The notes beneath the pieces are model-generated. The model worked only from the letters and a program-made list of their open reading frames with translations, was not told the DNA's origin and did no database searches. The translations under genes and the position numbers were made by a program. This document shows, piece by piece, positions 47,869-56,610 of a stretch of 64,000 nt of DNA; positions within the stretch are counted from its first letter, which is position 1, and each line of letters begins with the position of its first letter. The stretch lies in contig CXTY01000019.1 of the NCBI GenBank assembly GCA_001404055.1, positions 1-64,000 on the forward strand, given 5' to 3'. Source of the stretch: Roseibium album (GTDB lineage: Bacteria; Pseudomonadota; Alphaproteobacteria; Rhizobiales; Stappiaceae).

Positions 47869-49071
47869 GTGGCGTTCCTCGATGGTCGGAAATACCAGCA
47901 AGCTGATAAAAAGGGATTGATCAGGGTGAAGATAGCTGCAAATTCGACCATCGCAGCCAGCGAACTAGCTCTTTTAAAATTGGCTGATACATCAGTTGAC
48001 GAACCGCTCATATTGCCGACCAGAATTCGACACCTTGCTGGCGGGGCAGAGGCCGCCCTATTGCAGCTAGTTGTTACTTGGGCGCAGCGATGCGTTTATC
48101 GCAGACTTGAAACATACATCACTTCTTCTGACGACCCTCAGATCGATAATTTCATTAGGAAGTTACCTGGTATGACGGCTGCGCTGTGTGCTCATGAAAT
48201 TTCCGGTAGAGCCCCGCCGACAGATTTAACGCATTCGGTTGTCAAAGCTGCGTTGGATCGACTTGGGAAACTTAGCGGCGCTCAGCCCGCATCCGCTTTT
48301 AGGGGGCCATCGGCGGAAATTCTCTGTGCTGATCATATCGCGCGTGGCACACCTTATTTGCTCTATCAAAAATGCCAAACGGGAGGTTCTGAGCTTAGGT
48401 CGCGCGGAAACTTCCGCAGCCTTGCTGCTTGGCTCCTTCGGAAGTCTTTCTCGGCAGAGTATCGAGAAACAACCAACCCCAAATTGGGTGATGCACTTGG
48501 TGGGATGTTATACGAAGCATTCAAAAATACTGAGGATCATGCGCGTGTCGATGAACGTGGAGATGTGCTCGAAACTTCCATCCGCGCGATAAAGACGAAC
48601 CGGTTTGATATCGAGCCTGACGTATTGGTTCGAATTCTAAAAGACTTTTCTCCACTTGCTGAATATTGCCGATCTCTCGTGCCCCTTGAAGGTGGTGTTC
48701 AAACTCACTTCTTTGAACTTTCAATTGTCGACTCTGGACCAGGTTTTGCCTCAACGTGGACCAGCAAATCGATCAATGAACTGTCGATTTTTGAGGAGGA
48801 AACGGCTGTTCGCGAGTGCTTTGCGCGTGGTAGCGCCAAACAACGAAACCGGTTCGGCGAAGGGCTACCACACGTACTGCGAATTTTGGAGCAGGAGCAA
48901 GGTTTTTTGAAACTTAGAACCGGCCGTTTGTCCTTTTACGTGGACTACTCAAAATCCGACTCGAAATCGAAAAACGAGGTTCTTCAACGATACAGACCAA
49001 AGGAAGGCGAATTGGCTCCGGTTTCAGGGAGCTTACTAACAATCATCCTTCCATTGAGGCGGAGAGTATGA
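47869..49071 (+). CDS. GHKL (HSP90-like) ATPase of a two-gene system
   Basis: A 400-residue protein. The C-terminal half (about 205-398) is a GHKL ATP-binding domain: N-box LYEAFKNTEDHA with E216, N220 and H224; G1 box IVDSGPGFA with D288; G2-type loop RFGEGLPHV (330-333); and the closing strand SGSLLTIILPL. The N-terminal 200 residues are unassigned and may sense a trigger. There is no kinase dimerisation domain or response regulator, so it is not a normal sensor kinase. It starts with GTG at 47869, just after an in-frame stop. Its stop overlaps the next gene by four bases. Codon use is richer in A/T than the core genes. A defence role is inferred. Confidence 0.85.
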   Translation: MAFLDGRKYQQADKKGLIRVKIAANSTIAASELALLKLADTSVDEPLILPTRIRHLAGGAEAALLQLVVTWAQRCVYRRLETYITSSDDPQIDNFIRKLPGMTAALCAHEISGRAPPTDLTHSVVKAALDRLGKLSGAQPASAFRGPSAEILCADHIARGTPYLLYQKCQTGGSELRSRGNFRSLAAWLLRKSFSAEYRETTNPKLGDALGGMLYEAFKNTEDHARVDERGDVLETSIRAIKTNRFDIEPDVLVRILKDFSPLAEYCRSLVPLEGGVQTHFFELSIVDSGPGFASTWTSKSINELSIFEEETAVRECFARGSAKQRNRFGEGLPHVLRILEQEQGFLKLRTGRLSFYVDYSKSDSKSKNEVLQRYRPKEGELAPVSGSLLTIILPLRRRV

Positions 49072-51263
49072 ACCCTCTCTTCGCTTTCCGTTTTGAGTGC
49101 GGGCGCCAGCAAGCTAGCCATGACGTCCTTATGGTTTTCATGGCTACGCCTTCGCTCGACCCAGAGGCATTTGCAACTCTTGTTGAGGCGGAGATAGAGG
49201 CCAATCTTGTTCCCAACGAAATACTCGTAATTGTTCGAGAACCGTCTTTCACAAAGACTGTGTACGCTATGAAGACCGAGTCGATAATCAAGGCGACACT
49301 TGGTCGACTAGGGCAACGTGCAACTGTTTCAATCGTTGCATACAATCGTGTAGGTGGTGAGTGCGATCGTGTTCACTTAATCGGACCAAAGTCGCCCAGA
49401 AGCATTCAATTCAAAGATTTTAGGCGGCGTGCAGTCAACAGCATTTTTAATAAACGCCGCGGATTCGTGGAATCTACCGAGACCTATCATTTCGAGAATC
49501 CGTCCGGACGCCACACAGAACGCTTCCTTCGACTTTCAAATATATTGGTTCGCGGCGCCGAAATCGCATTTATCGGCTTTTGCACTTTGCCCTATGTTCC
49601 TGAGGGTGCAACGGTTGCTTATTTGGATACGCCATCGCTTTATGCAGTAGTAGCTGCGATCAACGAACAACGAACATCTTTTGATGGTATTGAACCAATT
49701 CTTGCTGATAATTTTGCTTCTTATGAAGGCCTTGTGCACTATCAGTTTGAACGTCTCAGCGAGGCTTTTGTTCTCATTTCCGGGTCTTCTAGCGGCTCGC
49801 TTGCCACTGCACTGACAAGAGATCCGGGATTTGAACCGAGCCGGATTACACATTTGCTTTTTCTTGGGAACGACAAAAGCAATTCAAACATTGTTTGTGA
49901 TTTGCAGAAATGCGAACGAGCTAATCCCGATGGCGTGACCAACACTCCCGCTGTTGAGAGTTCCGATAATTGTAAAATGTGCGCTAGCGGTTCTTTTGCG
50001 ATTAAACTTCAAGGTGATCAGTTCGAGTTTGCTGGACCACAGCAGGAGCCCATTCTCATCAAGAAAAGTGATGCCCCAAGAAACCTTCACGACCTAATCG
50101 GACGAACAGCTGGGAAAAATATCTTTTCAATTGGGCTAGGACGCCGCACCAAGCCAACCCAACCTAGACAATATGAAGTTTCACCACCAAAATTGCTTGC
50201 TAGCAAAGGTTTTTCAGATCGCTTGGATTATGCGTTGAGACGATCACTACCTGCGAGCCTTAGCCATATAATAATGGCTGACTTAGACTCTAAAGTTTTT
50301 GTTGAGGCCATTGCAGAACATGCGCATGGTAATGTGAAGATCATTCGACGGGAAGACTTAGATGAGATCCCATCGAATACGGAAACAGCAGTAGTTATAG
50401 CAGCCGCAGTAATTGAGAGCGGTCGTAGTCTGCTCGACATAAGCCGCGACTTGCGCGCTGTAGCTCCTGCTGCGCCGCTTTCCTACTTTATTGGATTTTC
50501 GAAGACTACTGGTGAGATACGCCGTGGTGACCTTGCCCGACATTTGGTGCAGACACAAAATCCGTATCCATATGAATTTATAGAAATTGAGAAGATGGTT
50601 CTACCTGTTTCCGCCGAGCATAACGCTTGGTCAGAAGAACTCAATCTCCTTATCGATCCTGAGGTTCAAGCTATTGCCTCTTTGCAAGTTAAGGAATGGA
50701 TCTCGAAGCGCATAAACCGGCTTCGCAAATCCTCGGAAGCGATGACAAACGAATTGTTCGTGGGTAACAGTCCGGGTAGGCAACTCTCTCTTCAACCAGG
50801 TTTTGTTTTTTGGCCCCGCGAGACAACCGAAGGAGACCACTCACAGGCGGAAGTATTTTTCACTATAGCTTCCGTGCTTCAACAGCTTAGGGCTAACGCA
50901 CAAAAGGTTGGAAAAAGCTCAGCAATTAAAAGCAATTGGTTCCAACAAACTATATTCGCACCGGGTAACTTTGGCCGTTTCAATGACGATATCATTCAAG
51001 CGAGTATATTGCGGGCAGCCTATCCTCATGAGATGAACTATGCCGATTCTGCTGCTGAAAGTGAGGAGTTAGGTCGCCTTATCCGGCGAATAGTTCGTGC
51101 GTCACATATTGATCGCGGTGGAGCTGCCGCTGAATTTCTTCTCGCGATTGCCACGCAACGCTTGCGGCTTCGGTCCGTTGACCGTGAAGCAATACTTTCA
51201 GAAAATTTTGAGAAATCGCCTATTGTTGGCTTTCTGAGGGATCTATGTCGTACGCGGATGTAG
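49068..51263 (+). CDS. Phosphoribosyltransferase-like partner with cysteine cluster
   Basis: A 731-residue protein. Around 149-200, HTERFLRLSNILVRGAEIAF and VAYLDTPSLYAVVAAI look like one PRTase-type Rossmann half. A cysteine set C277, C282, C302 and C305 (CDLQKC, CKMCASG) could hold zinc. Around 441-463, VVIAAAVIESGRSLLDISRD resembles the PRPP loop of type I phosphoribosyltransferases, but the usual acidic pair (DD/ED) is replaced by AA, so catalysis is uncertain. The C-terminal 200 residues are helical and unassigned. It overlaps the GHKL ATPase gene by four bases (atga). PRTase-like proteins have been proposed as parts of bacterial conflict systems; a role here is inferred. Confidence 0.75.
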   Translation: MNPLFAFRFECGRQQASHDVLMVFMATPSLDPEAFATLVEAEIEANLVPNEILVIVREPSFTKTVYAMKTESIIKATLGRLGQRATVSIVAYNRVGGECDRVHLIGPKSPRSIQFKDFRRRAVNSIFNKRRGFVESTETYHFENPSGRHTERFLRLSNILVRGAEIAFIGFCTLPYVPEGATVAYLDTPSLYAVVAAINEQRTSFDGIEPILADNFASYEGLVHYQFERLSEAFVLISGSSSGSLATALTRDPGFEPSRITHLLFLGNDKSNSNIVCDLQKCERANPDGVTNTPAVESSDNCKMCASGSFAIKLQGDQFEFAGPQQEPILIKKSDAPRNLHDLIGRTAGKNIFSIGLGRRTKPTQPRQYEVSPPKLLASKGFSDRLDYALRRSLPASLSHIIMADLDSKVFVEAIAEHAHGNVKIIRREDLDEIPSNTETAVVIAAAVIESGRSLLDISRDLRAVAPAAPLSYFIGFSKTTGEIRRGDLARHLVQTQNPYPYEFIEIEKMVLPVSAEHNAWSEELNLLIDPEVQAIASLQVKEWISKRINRLRKSSEAMTNELFVGNSPGRQLSLQPGFVFWPRETTEGDHSQAEVFFTIASVLQQLRANAQKVGKSSAIKSNWFQQTIFAPGNFGRFNDDIIQASILRAAYPHEMNYADSAAESEELGRLIRRIVRASHIDRGGAAAEFLLAIATQRLRLRSVDREAILSENFEKSPIVGFLRDLCRTRM

Positions 51264-51626
51264 TTGGCACCTAAACAGCAATTTTCTAGCCGATTGCAAG
51301 TGAAGGCTTGGTTACCTTGAAAAGCTTGCTTCCTACCCGGGCATCTGGTGAATGCGGATCCCGCGATAATCCAGAAGATTGTGCTGCAGATTGTAGCAAA
51401 AAGCGTTTCGAAAAAAATACACGATCGATGGGTTTGAAAGAGGCCGATATAAGGATCCGAGTTTGGGGGTCAAATGTATTTTGGATGCTACTTAATAGCC
51501 AGTGACCCTGACTGCTACAAGTGCAGAGGGTTGATGGCTTCTTGAAATAGAATTCTCTCTGGAAACAACCTCAGATCGCAGCTAGGTTGATGCAACACTT
51601 GCATTATTGGAATTAGGGTACGCCAA
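51264..51626 (+). other. Gap upstream of the broken methyltransferase gene
   Basis: About 360 bases with no convincing gene. A 65-codon frame at 51308-51505 lacks any recognisable feature. This stretch probably holds the promoter of the methyltransferase gene whose first codons follow. Confidence 0.4.
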
Positions 51627-51722
51627 ATGACGCCATCGGAATTCATCAAGAAATGGCGCAATGTTCAACTAAAAGAACGAACGGCCTCCCAATCTCATTT
51701 CAATGACATTTGTAAACTCTGA
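51627..51722 (+). pseudogene. Start of a DNA methyltransferase gene cut by IS3
   Basis: The first 31 codons begin MTPSEFIKKWRNVQLKERTA, then SQSHFNDICKL. This matches the N-terminus of large class I adenine-type DNA methyltransferases (YeeA-like), which start MTPxEFIxKWRxxxLKERxAxQxHFxDLCxL. The next base pairs are the left inverted repeat of the IS3 element, giving a stop at 51720-51722. The remaining part, normally about 900 residues, is not found after the IS. It indicates that this island once held a methylation or restriction gene next to the ATPase/PRTase pair. Confidence 0.75.
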
Positions 51723-51778
51723 ATAGCCCCTGGATTTGTAGACGCTTTCTTTCCTAAATTTGAGGCAAGGAGGCCATA

Positions 51779-52051
51779 GTGGGCAATTCTAGTTTTAGTG
51801 ACGATTTCAAGCGTGATGCAGTAGCGCAAATCACCGAGCGGGGTTATCCGGTTGCGGAGGTTTCGAAGCGACTTGGTGTCAGTCCGCATTCGCTTTACGC
51901 CTGGAAGAAGAAGTTCTCTAAATCCGCGGGTCCTGGTGAGAGTGATCAGACCGCAGAGATCCGACGGCTGAAGCAGGAGTTGGCACGGGTTACTGAGGAA
52001 CGCGATATTTTAAAAAAGGCAACCGCGTACTTCGCCAAGGATGCAAAATGA
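51779..52051 (+). CDS. IS3-family transposase OrfA
   Basis: A 90-residue HTH protein with a leucine-zipper tail: SDDFKRDAVAQITERGYPVA, EVSKRLGVSPHSLYAWKKKF and IRRLKQELARVTEERDILKK. The start is GTG at 51779, preceded by aaggaggc. A slippery heptamer A-AAA-AAG at 52012-52018, in the right phase within ILKKAT, would allow a -1 shift into orfB and give the OrfAB transposase. Full length and undamaged. Confidence 0.93.
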   Translation: MGNSSFSDDFKRDAVAQITERGYPVAEVSKRLGVSPHSLYAWKKKFSKSAGPGESDQTAEIRRLKQELARVTEERDILKKATAYFAKDAK

Positions 52052-52923
52052 GGTACGCATTCGTCGCCGAGCATCGCCCGCAGTTTTCGGTGCGGGCGAT
52101 GTGTCGCTGCCTACGCATCCATCCGAGCGGCTTCTACGCTTGGCTCAAGAACCCGCTGAGCAAGAGGGCCCGGGAAGATGCTCGCCAGACCGAACTCATC
52201 GAGAAAGCCTGGCAGGACAGCGGCAAGGTGTATGGCTACCGCAAACTGCATGATGACTTGCTGGATCAGGGCGAGACATGTTGTCCAAACCGCGTCGCAA
52301 GGCTGACCAAGCTGGCGGGGATCAAGGCCCAGATCGGCTACAAGCACCGGCCGGGCAGCTATGGTGGCAAGCCGTCTGTGGTCGTCGACAACACGTTAGA
52401 CCGGCAGTTCGATGTGGAGGCGCGCGACATGGTCTGGGTGACAGACATCACCTACATCAGAACGCTGGAAGGTTTCGCCTATCTGGCCGTCGTGATCGAC
52501 CTCTACTCGCGTCGCGTGGTCGGCTGGTCCATGCAGAGCCGCCAGACGACAGACGTTGTCCTCCAGGCATTACTGATGGCCGTGTGGCGCAGGAAGCCGA
52601 AGCGCACGGTATTGATCCACTCGGATCAAGGCTCCCAGTTCACCAGCATGGATTGGGCGTCATTCCTTAAAGCTCACAATCTGTCACATTCGATGAGCCG
52701 ACGCGGGAACTGTCATGACAATGCAGTGGCGGAGAGCTTCTTCAACCTGCTCAAGCGCGAACGCATAAGGCGTCGAACCTACAAGACTCGCGCCGAGGCC
52801 CGGCAAGACGTATTCGACTACATCGAGATGTTCTACAATCCGAAACGCAAGCACGTCAGAAACGGGATGCTGTCACCCGTCGAGTTCGAACGGCAGCAGA
52901 AAATGAGAACCGAGGGTGTCTAG
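52048..52923 (+). CDS. IS3-family transposase OrfB
   Basis: A 291-residue rve-type integrase core. The DDE residues are D133 (VWVTDITYI), D193 (IHSDQGSQFTS) and E229 (NAVAESFFN), with 35 residues between the second D and the E. The N-terminal HTH_21 region includes SGKVYGYRKLHDDLL. It overlaps orfA by four bases in the -1 frame. All conserved residues are kept, so the element looks active or recently active. Confidence 0.95.
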   Translation: MRYAFVAEHRPQFSVRAMCRCLRIHPSGFYAWLKNPLSKRAREDARQTELIEKAWQDSGKVYGYRKLHDDLLDQGETCCPNRVARLTKLAGIKAQIGYKHRPGSYGGKPSVVVDNTLDRQFDVEARDMVWVTDITYIRTLEGFAYLAVVIDLYSRRVVGWSMQSRQTTDVVLQALLMAVWRRKPKRTVLIHSDQGSQFTSMDWASFLKAHNLSHSMSRRGNCHDNAVAESFFNLLKRERIRRRTYKTRAEARQDVFDYIEMFYNPKRKHVRNGMLSPVEFERQQKMRTEGV

Positions 52924-52941
52924 AAAACTCGGGGCTATTCA

Positions 52942-53512
52942 GACATCCTGTGCTGGCCTGTCGGTACAGATCCTTAAAATCTACTGCCTCGTAGTCGTCT
53001 TCCCAAAGATGAGAGGGCGTGATCTTCCCAGTGTATTCACACACCTGCGCATAACCTTTGTCGACGAAGAAGTCCTTCCAGACATCTTGTTTGGGGCCAG
53101 GTTTTACATCGACCACAGACAACACCTCATCAATGATAAGATGTCGGTCCCGCAAGTCACCTCTCTGAGCAGAGACGACGATAGACAAATAGAGCTCATG
53201 CGTGGTGACGATGTTCTGATTTGTCGTTAGCAGGAATTCGAGATGCTGACCCTTGGTGGGGAAATCACGGCTCACTTCGGGTTGGACGAAAAACCCTTCC
53301 CGGTACTCTTCCTGTGTCCCACTGATAATCCGGTCACACTCTGAAATGAAGGGTACGACCACCAGATATTTCTCGGCTTCGTCGAAGCTCCGGATCATTT
53401 CCGAGGTCTTTCCTGTTCCGCAACCTCGGTCAATAATCTTGACGTTGGATCTTGTAACTTGCGTGTCATTGACAGATTGCCGGATGAACTCTTGGGGCTT
53501 TATGTGTTTCAA
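52942..53512 (-). pseudogene. Truncated P-loop ATPase/helicase-like gene
   Basis: About 190 native residues from the start at 53512: VKIIDRGCGTGKTSEMI is a Walker A motif (about 24-40), KYLVVVPFISECDRIISGTQ follows, IVTTHELYLSIV could be motif Ia, and RHLIIDEVLSVVDVK is a Walker B (DE box). At 52941 the frame runs into the right end of the IS3 element, which adds about 28 foreign codons to a stop at 52856. The rest of the protein is missing. It resembles the N-terminal part of a phage or plasmid superfamily 2 helicase. Not expected to work. Confidence 0.7.
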
Positions 53513-53936
53513 GTGATGGACTCTTTCTCAGTGAGAATTGTGTTTACATGGGATGGGTTTTCCTAAGTCTTTTTAAGACATGGAGTACTTTTCTTTATAT
53601 TTTTCATATGGTTAAGTAAGGGGCGGGAGTATTCTTGCCGACAGTCACATCGCAAGTGTGCACCGAACTTCAGTGTTGCATAAGGCAACTACCAAAGCCG
53701 GTCACATTGGGTTAGACAGATGAGAAAGGGCTGGTTTCATAGGGCAATAAGCGAGGCCAACAGGCCGAGCAATCATCAACCCTCATCCCCAAGGTCTTAG
53801 CCTTGAGGTCTAGCTCTTCAGCTCTGTGGTCTTCCATCAAGTAGGGCAAGAACGTTTCGACACAGGAGGTGGAGCTGATCGGATCAATAATATCAAGCTT
53901 TTATAGCTTATAGGGGTACCTTATTAAGCGGTTGAT
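53513..53936. other. A/T-rich gap between two minus-strand genes
   Basis: No gene recognised. The sequence near 53560-53630 is very rich in T and A, compatible with a promoter for the minus-strand ATPase gene. A short inverted sequence, aaggtcttagccttgaggt, lies near 53790, but its role is unclear. Confidence 0.4.
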
Positions 53937-54644
53937 TTATTTTAGATATTTATCTTCTAGTTTACGTATGAAGCCGTCTTTCAGATAGTCTGCCCAATCG
54001 TCATTGGGAACATACCAGTCTTCATGGTTAGGGTCGGTCAACATTGCAGTGCGACGTTCAAAACTTGCTTCTCCAACGCCTGGAAGAAAACTCGAGCGTT
54101 TTAGCTGGACCTTCTCGTACAGGCCAGGAAACCTTTCGTCTCTCGTGGCAACCACAGATGCTGGGATCAAAAAGCTATCGGCCCTTTTGGGGGCAAGATG
54201 TGGCAACGCGAATAGGCCAATGGTCAGCTGTTCGTAAGCATTATCAGATATTTCGAGGGCTCTTTGGGACGCAGCGTAGTTCAGCTTTGGATCGCTCAGA
54301 CGTTTTATCTGAAGCTCAACGTACGCAAGCCTGTCAGATTTCAGTCTACGTTGTCGTTTTCCTTCTTGCACGCCCTGCCTTATCGCTGCATTGATCCGCA
54401 GCGCGTTCCTGTGTTCTTTGAGCTGGTCTCGGAAGTACTGCAACCGCTTCCGGTTATAGTTTTCCGCCTCTAGCGGATCGACTACTCGAGCCCACCAGTC
54501 AACGACCATTTTGTCTCTGAAAGGGTTATCAATCTTAGTGTCTTCAATAATTTTTCCAGCAACGTAAGGGTATGTGGTCTTTCGTATTCTTTGCCTTCGT
54601 GTCTTGAGAATTTTTGCTTTTGCTTGCTCAATTTCTGGTGTCAT
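53937..54644 (-). CDS. Unknown protein of the tRNA-Leu island
   Basis: A 235-residue highly basic soluble protein: IEQAKAKILKTRRQRIRKTT, NRKRLQYFRDQLKEHRNALR and RQGVQEGKRQRRLKSDRLAY in the first half, then ISDNAYEQLTIGLFALPHLA. The last third has several tryptophans (HEDWYVPNDDWADYL). The basic helices suggest nucleic acid binding. No family recognised. It lies between the truncated ATPase gene and the IS481 element. Confidence 0.65.
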   Translation of the reverse strand: MTPEIEQAKAKILKTRRQRIRKTTYPYVAGKIIEDTKIDNPFRDKMVVDWWARVVDPLEAENYNRKRLQYFRDQLKEHRNALRINAAIRQGVQEGKRQRRLKSDRLAYVELQIKRLSDPKLNYAASQRALEISDNAYEQLTIGLFALPHLAPKRADSFLIPASVVATRDERFPGLYEKVQLKRSSFLPGVGEASFERRTAMLTDPNHEDWYVPNDDWADYLKDGFIRKLEDKYLK

Positions 54645-55091
54645 CCGAAGTTCCGACTAGCCTTCCATTCTCGCATTAGATCCTCACCCACCCTGCCTTC
54701 GACGACTTGCAATTGATGTTGTCTCAACGACCACTGGTGTGTCTTCTCGTTTGGCATAGTTTCAATGCCATAGGCTACAGCCCCTTTGGCCCCAACACTT
54801 CCTTGTCTCATCCTTCCCGATCATTTTCCCGAAAAATCTGTGAGTTCGATACATACACACTCCTAATTCCAGTTCCCCCAGTACCCCATGTCTCCCCAGA
54901 GAATCTGCGGGACACTGGTAGGAACCATGAGTGCGCTGTAAGGCACCATGAGGGTAGACCAAACGGTAGACCAATATTGCCTCTTGGTATCGAACCTGAC
55001 ACGTGTTAACTGTCTGAAATCGTTAGATGTCATGTCTCAGATGACGCCTGTGACGGGAGCCACCAATTGTCGGGTGCGCCATTCATTTGAA
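54645..55091. other. Gap before the IS481 element
   Basis: About 450 bases without a convincing gene. Short frames on both strands have no recognisable features. A repeat of the tRNA-Leu 3' end, which would mark the island's right border, was looked for here and not found. Confidence 0.4.
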
Positions 55092-56395
55092 TGTCCAGCC
55101 CGAAGACATAGGTAACAGTTTGTACCGGAGACTTGGGTTACAACCTCGTGCCGAACGGGTTGTCTATTGTCTGTAGTGTTCTCTGTTCCAAGTCGATGTA
55201 TCCCAGATCATAGCTCATGAAGCTGATCAGCCAAATTCCATCATCGACCTCCTTGATCCCGAGCCTTTGACCGGCGAGCACTGTGGAGACGTTTATCTTC
55301 TTGCGGTAGAGGCATATCCGCCCGCAGGCGGTAACAAGAATGTCCCTGTCATGGAACGGGTAGTCCAGCTCCGGCAAGCCCTGGTAGTGTCTTGGTGCAG
55401 GGGTATAGATTTCGGCAGGTGTCTTCATGTCGAGTGCTTGGTGCGGCCGTTCCTCATTGAATTCGCTGATGAAAGCATCGAATTTGGCCTGTTGCTGAAG
55501 GCTATTCATGCCTGGTGGCCGGGTCGCCTCTTTCTTCAGTGTCAGATGCATTCGTTCGTGGCGACCGTTCTGTTGCGGATGGCCAGGCTTGATGCGCTCG
55601 ATGTTGATGCCAAGCCGCAACCACCACACCGACAGCTTCGACAAGTTGTAAAGTCCGTTTGGAGAGGCAAAAGGCAAGCCATTGTCAGTTCGAATGGCTG
55701 CCGGGAGACCGCGCTCGCGAAACAGCTCGAGGAAGGCTTCGATAGAAGGCTTTTCTCTCGTGGTATCAAAGGCCTCGCACATCAAAAGATAGCGTGAGGC
55801 ATGATCACTCACTGTCAAAGGGTAACAGTATTGCCTGTTGCCCATCTTGAACTCACCCTTGAAATCAGCACACCACAGATCATTCGGGTAAAGGCCTGCT
55901 GAAAGGGCGGTGCCTTCGGCCTTGTAGGAGCGCCGCCTCTTGCGGGCACGCTTGACAAGGCCGTGACGGTCGAGAACTGCATGCACCGTGCTTTGAGCTG
56001 GAATGCGCATATCGCCGGCAAGCTTCCTGACAAGGATCTCCCGGATCTTGCGGGCGCCCCAATGCGGCTTGTCCTTCTTCGTCGAAACGATCAGACGCTC
56101 AACCTGTTCAGGCAGCTGGTTGGCATAGCGCACTGGACGGCGGGACCGATCGCAAAAGGCTTCCATCCCATCCTGTTGGTAGCGGTTCCAGATCTTGTAA
56201 CCGGTCTTGCGCGAAATCCCGAACGCACGGCAGACCGAACTCATGCCTTCCCCATCCAATAGACGGGCTACAAAACGCAGGCGTTCCTCCATGACGGACA
56301 CTTCCTTCCACGGCATCGACACCTCCCGCAAATTCGAAAAGTGTTACCTATGTCTCCGGAACGAAGTGTCACCTATGTCTCAGTCGGGCAGAAAT
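55092..56395 (-). mobile_element. IS481-family insertion sequence
   Basis: Imperfect inverted repeats bracket one transposase gene. The left end reads gcccgaagacataggtaac from 55098; the complement of the right end reads gcccgactgagacataggtg (ending 56389). A second shared block, ccggagac, follows in both. The exact tips and target duplication were not resolved. Confidence 0.8.
55138..56316 (-). CDS. IS481-family transposase
   Basis: A 392-residue DDE transposase. The N-terminal HTH region reads MPWKEVSVMEERLRFVARLL and VCRAFGISRKTGYKIWNRYQ. The catalytic core shows D151 (LWCADFKGEF), D211 (IRTDNGLPF) and E254 (NGRHERMHLTLK), counted from the ATG at 56316. Family homology starts at MPWKE, so 56316 is preferred to the ATG at 56331. 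All key residues are intact. Confidence 0.93.
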   Translation of the reverse strand: MPWKEVSVMEERLRFVARLLDGEGMSSVCRAFGISRKTGYKIWNRYQQDGMEAFCDRSRRPVRYANQLPEQVERLIVSTKKDKPHWGARKIREILVRKLAGDMRIPAQSTVHAVLDRHGLVKRARKRRRSYKAEGTALSAGLYPNDLWCADFKGEFKMGNRQYCYPLTVSDHASRYLLMCEAFDTTREKPSIEAFLELFRERGLPAAIRTDNGLPFASPNGLYNLSKLSVWWLRLGINIERIKPGHPQQNGRHERMHLTLKKEATRPPGMNSLQQQAKFDAFISEFNEERPHQALDMKTPAEIYTPAPRHYQGLPELDYPFHDRDILVTACGRICLYRKKINVSTVLAGQRLGIKEVDDGIWLISFMSYDLGYIDLEQRTLQTIDNPFGTRL

Positions 56396-56513
56396 TTCTG
56401 GATCTGGGATGCTGAGGAAAGTTTCTGCTGTCGACGCGGGAATTCACTGGCGACTTACTTTGTTGGCCTTCCACGCTGTCCGTTTCCTGTTCCGATTACC
56501 CACCTTCCAAAAA

Positions 56514-56548
56514 GACGCCCTGATCGGCCGGATGGCTGGTCAGGGCGC
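56514..56548 (-). terminator. Intrinsic terminator after the flavodoxin-like gene
   Basis: cgccctgatc (56516-56525) pairs with ggtcagggcg (56538-56547). On the minus strand the stem is followed by tctttttgg. It lies about 60 bases after the flavodoxin-like gene stop. Confidence 0.75.
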
Positions 56549-56610
56549 CTCCCCGCTGTTGATCGGGGTTGGCGCGGCTATTCAAGATTGTTTCTTGAGA
56601 ACGCCGAGGA

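Larger units (their letters stand above)
51720..52941 (+). mobile_element. IS3-family insertion sequence
   Basis: A 1222-bp element with terminal inverted repeats: tgaatagcccctggatttgt begins at 51720, and the right end at 52917-52941 reads as its imperfect complement (20 of 25 match, first 11 perfect). It carries orfA and orfB with an A-AAA-AAG slip site. Flanking triplets differ (ctc at 51717-51719, gac at 52942-52944), so the usual 3-bp target duplication is missing, which suggests a deletion next to the element. Confidence 0.93.

Noticed and set aside
47869..49071. Reading the GHKL protein as a two-component sensor histidine kinase
   Set aside because: There is no phosphoacceptor histidine dimerisation domain, no membrane segment and no response regulator next to it.
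55030..55075. Possible right attachment site of the tRNA-Leu island (gggagccaccaattg)
   Set aside because: Only a few bases around cacca agree with the tRNA-Leu 3' end (cctgggcaccaaattc); there is no T-arm sequence. The match is too short.
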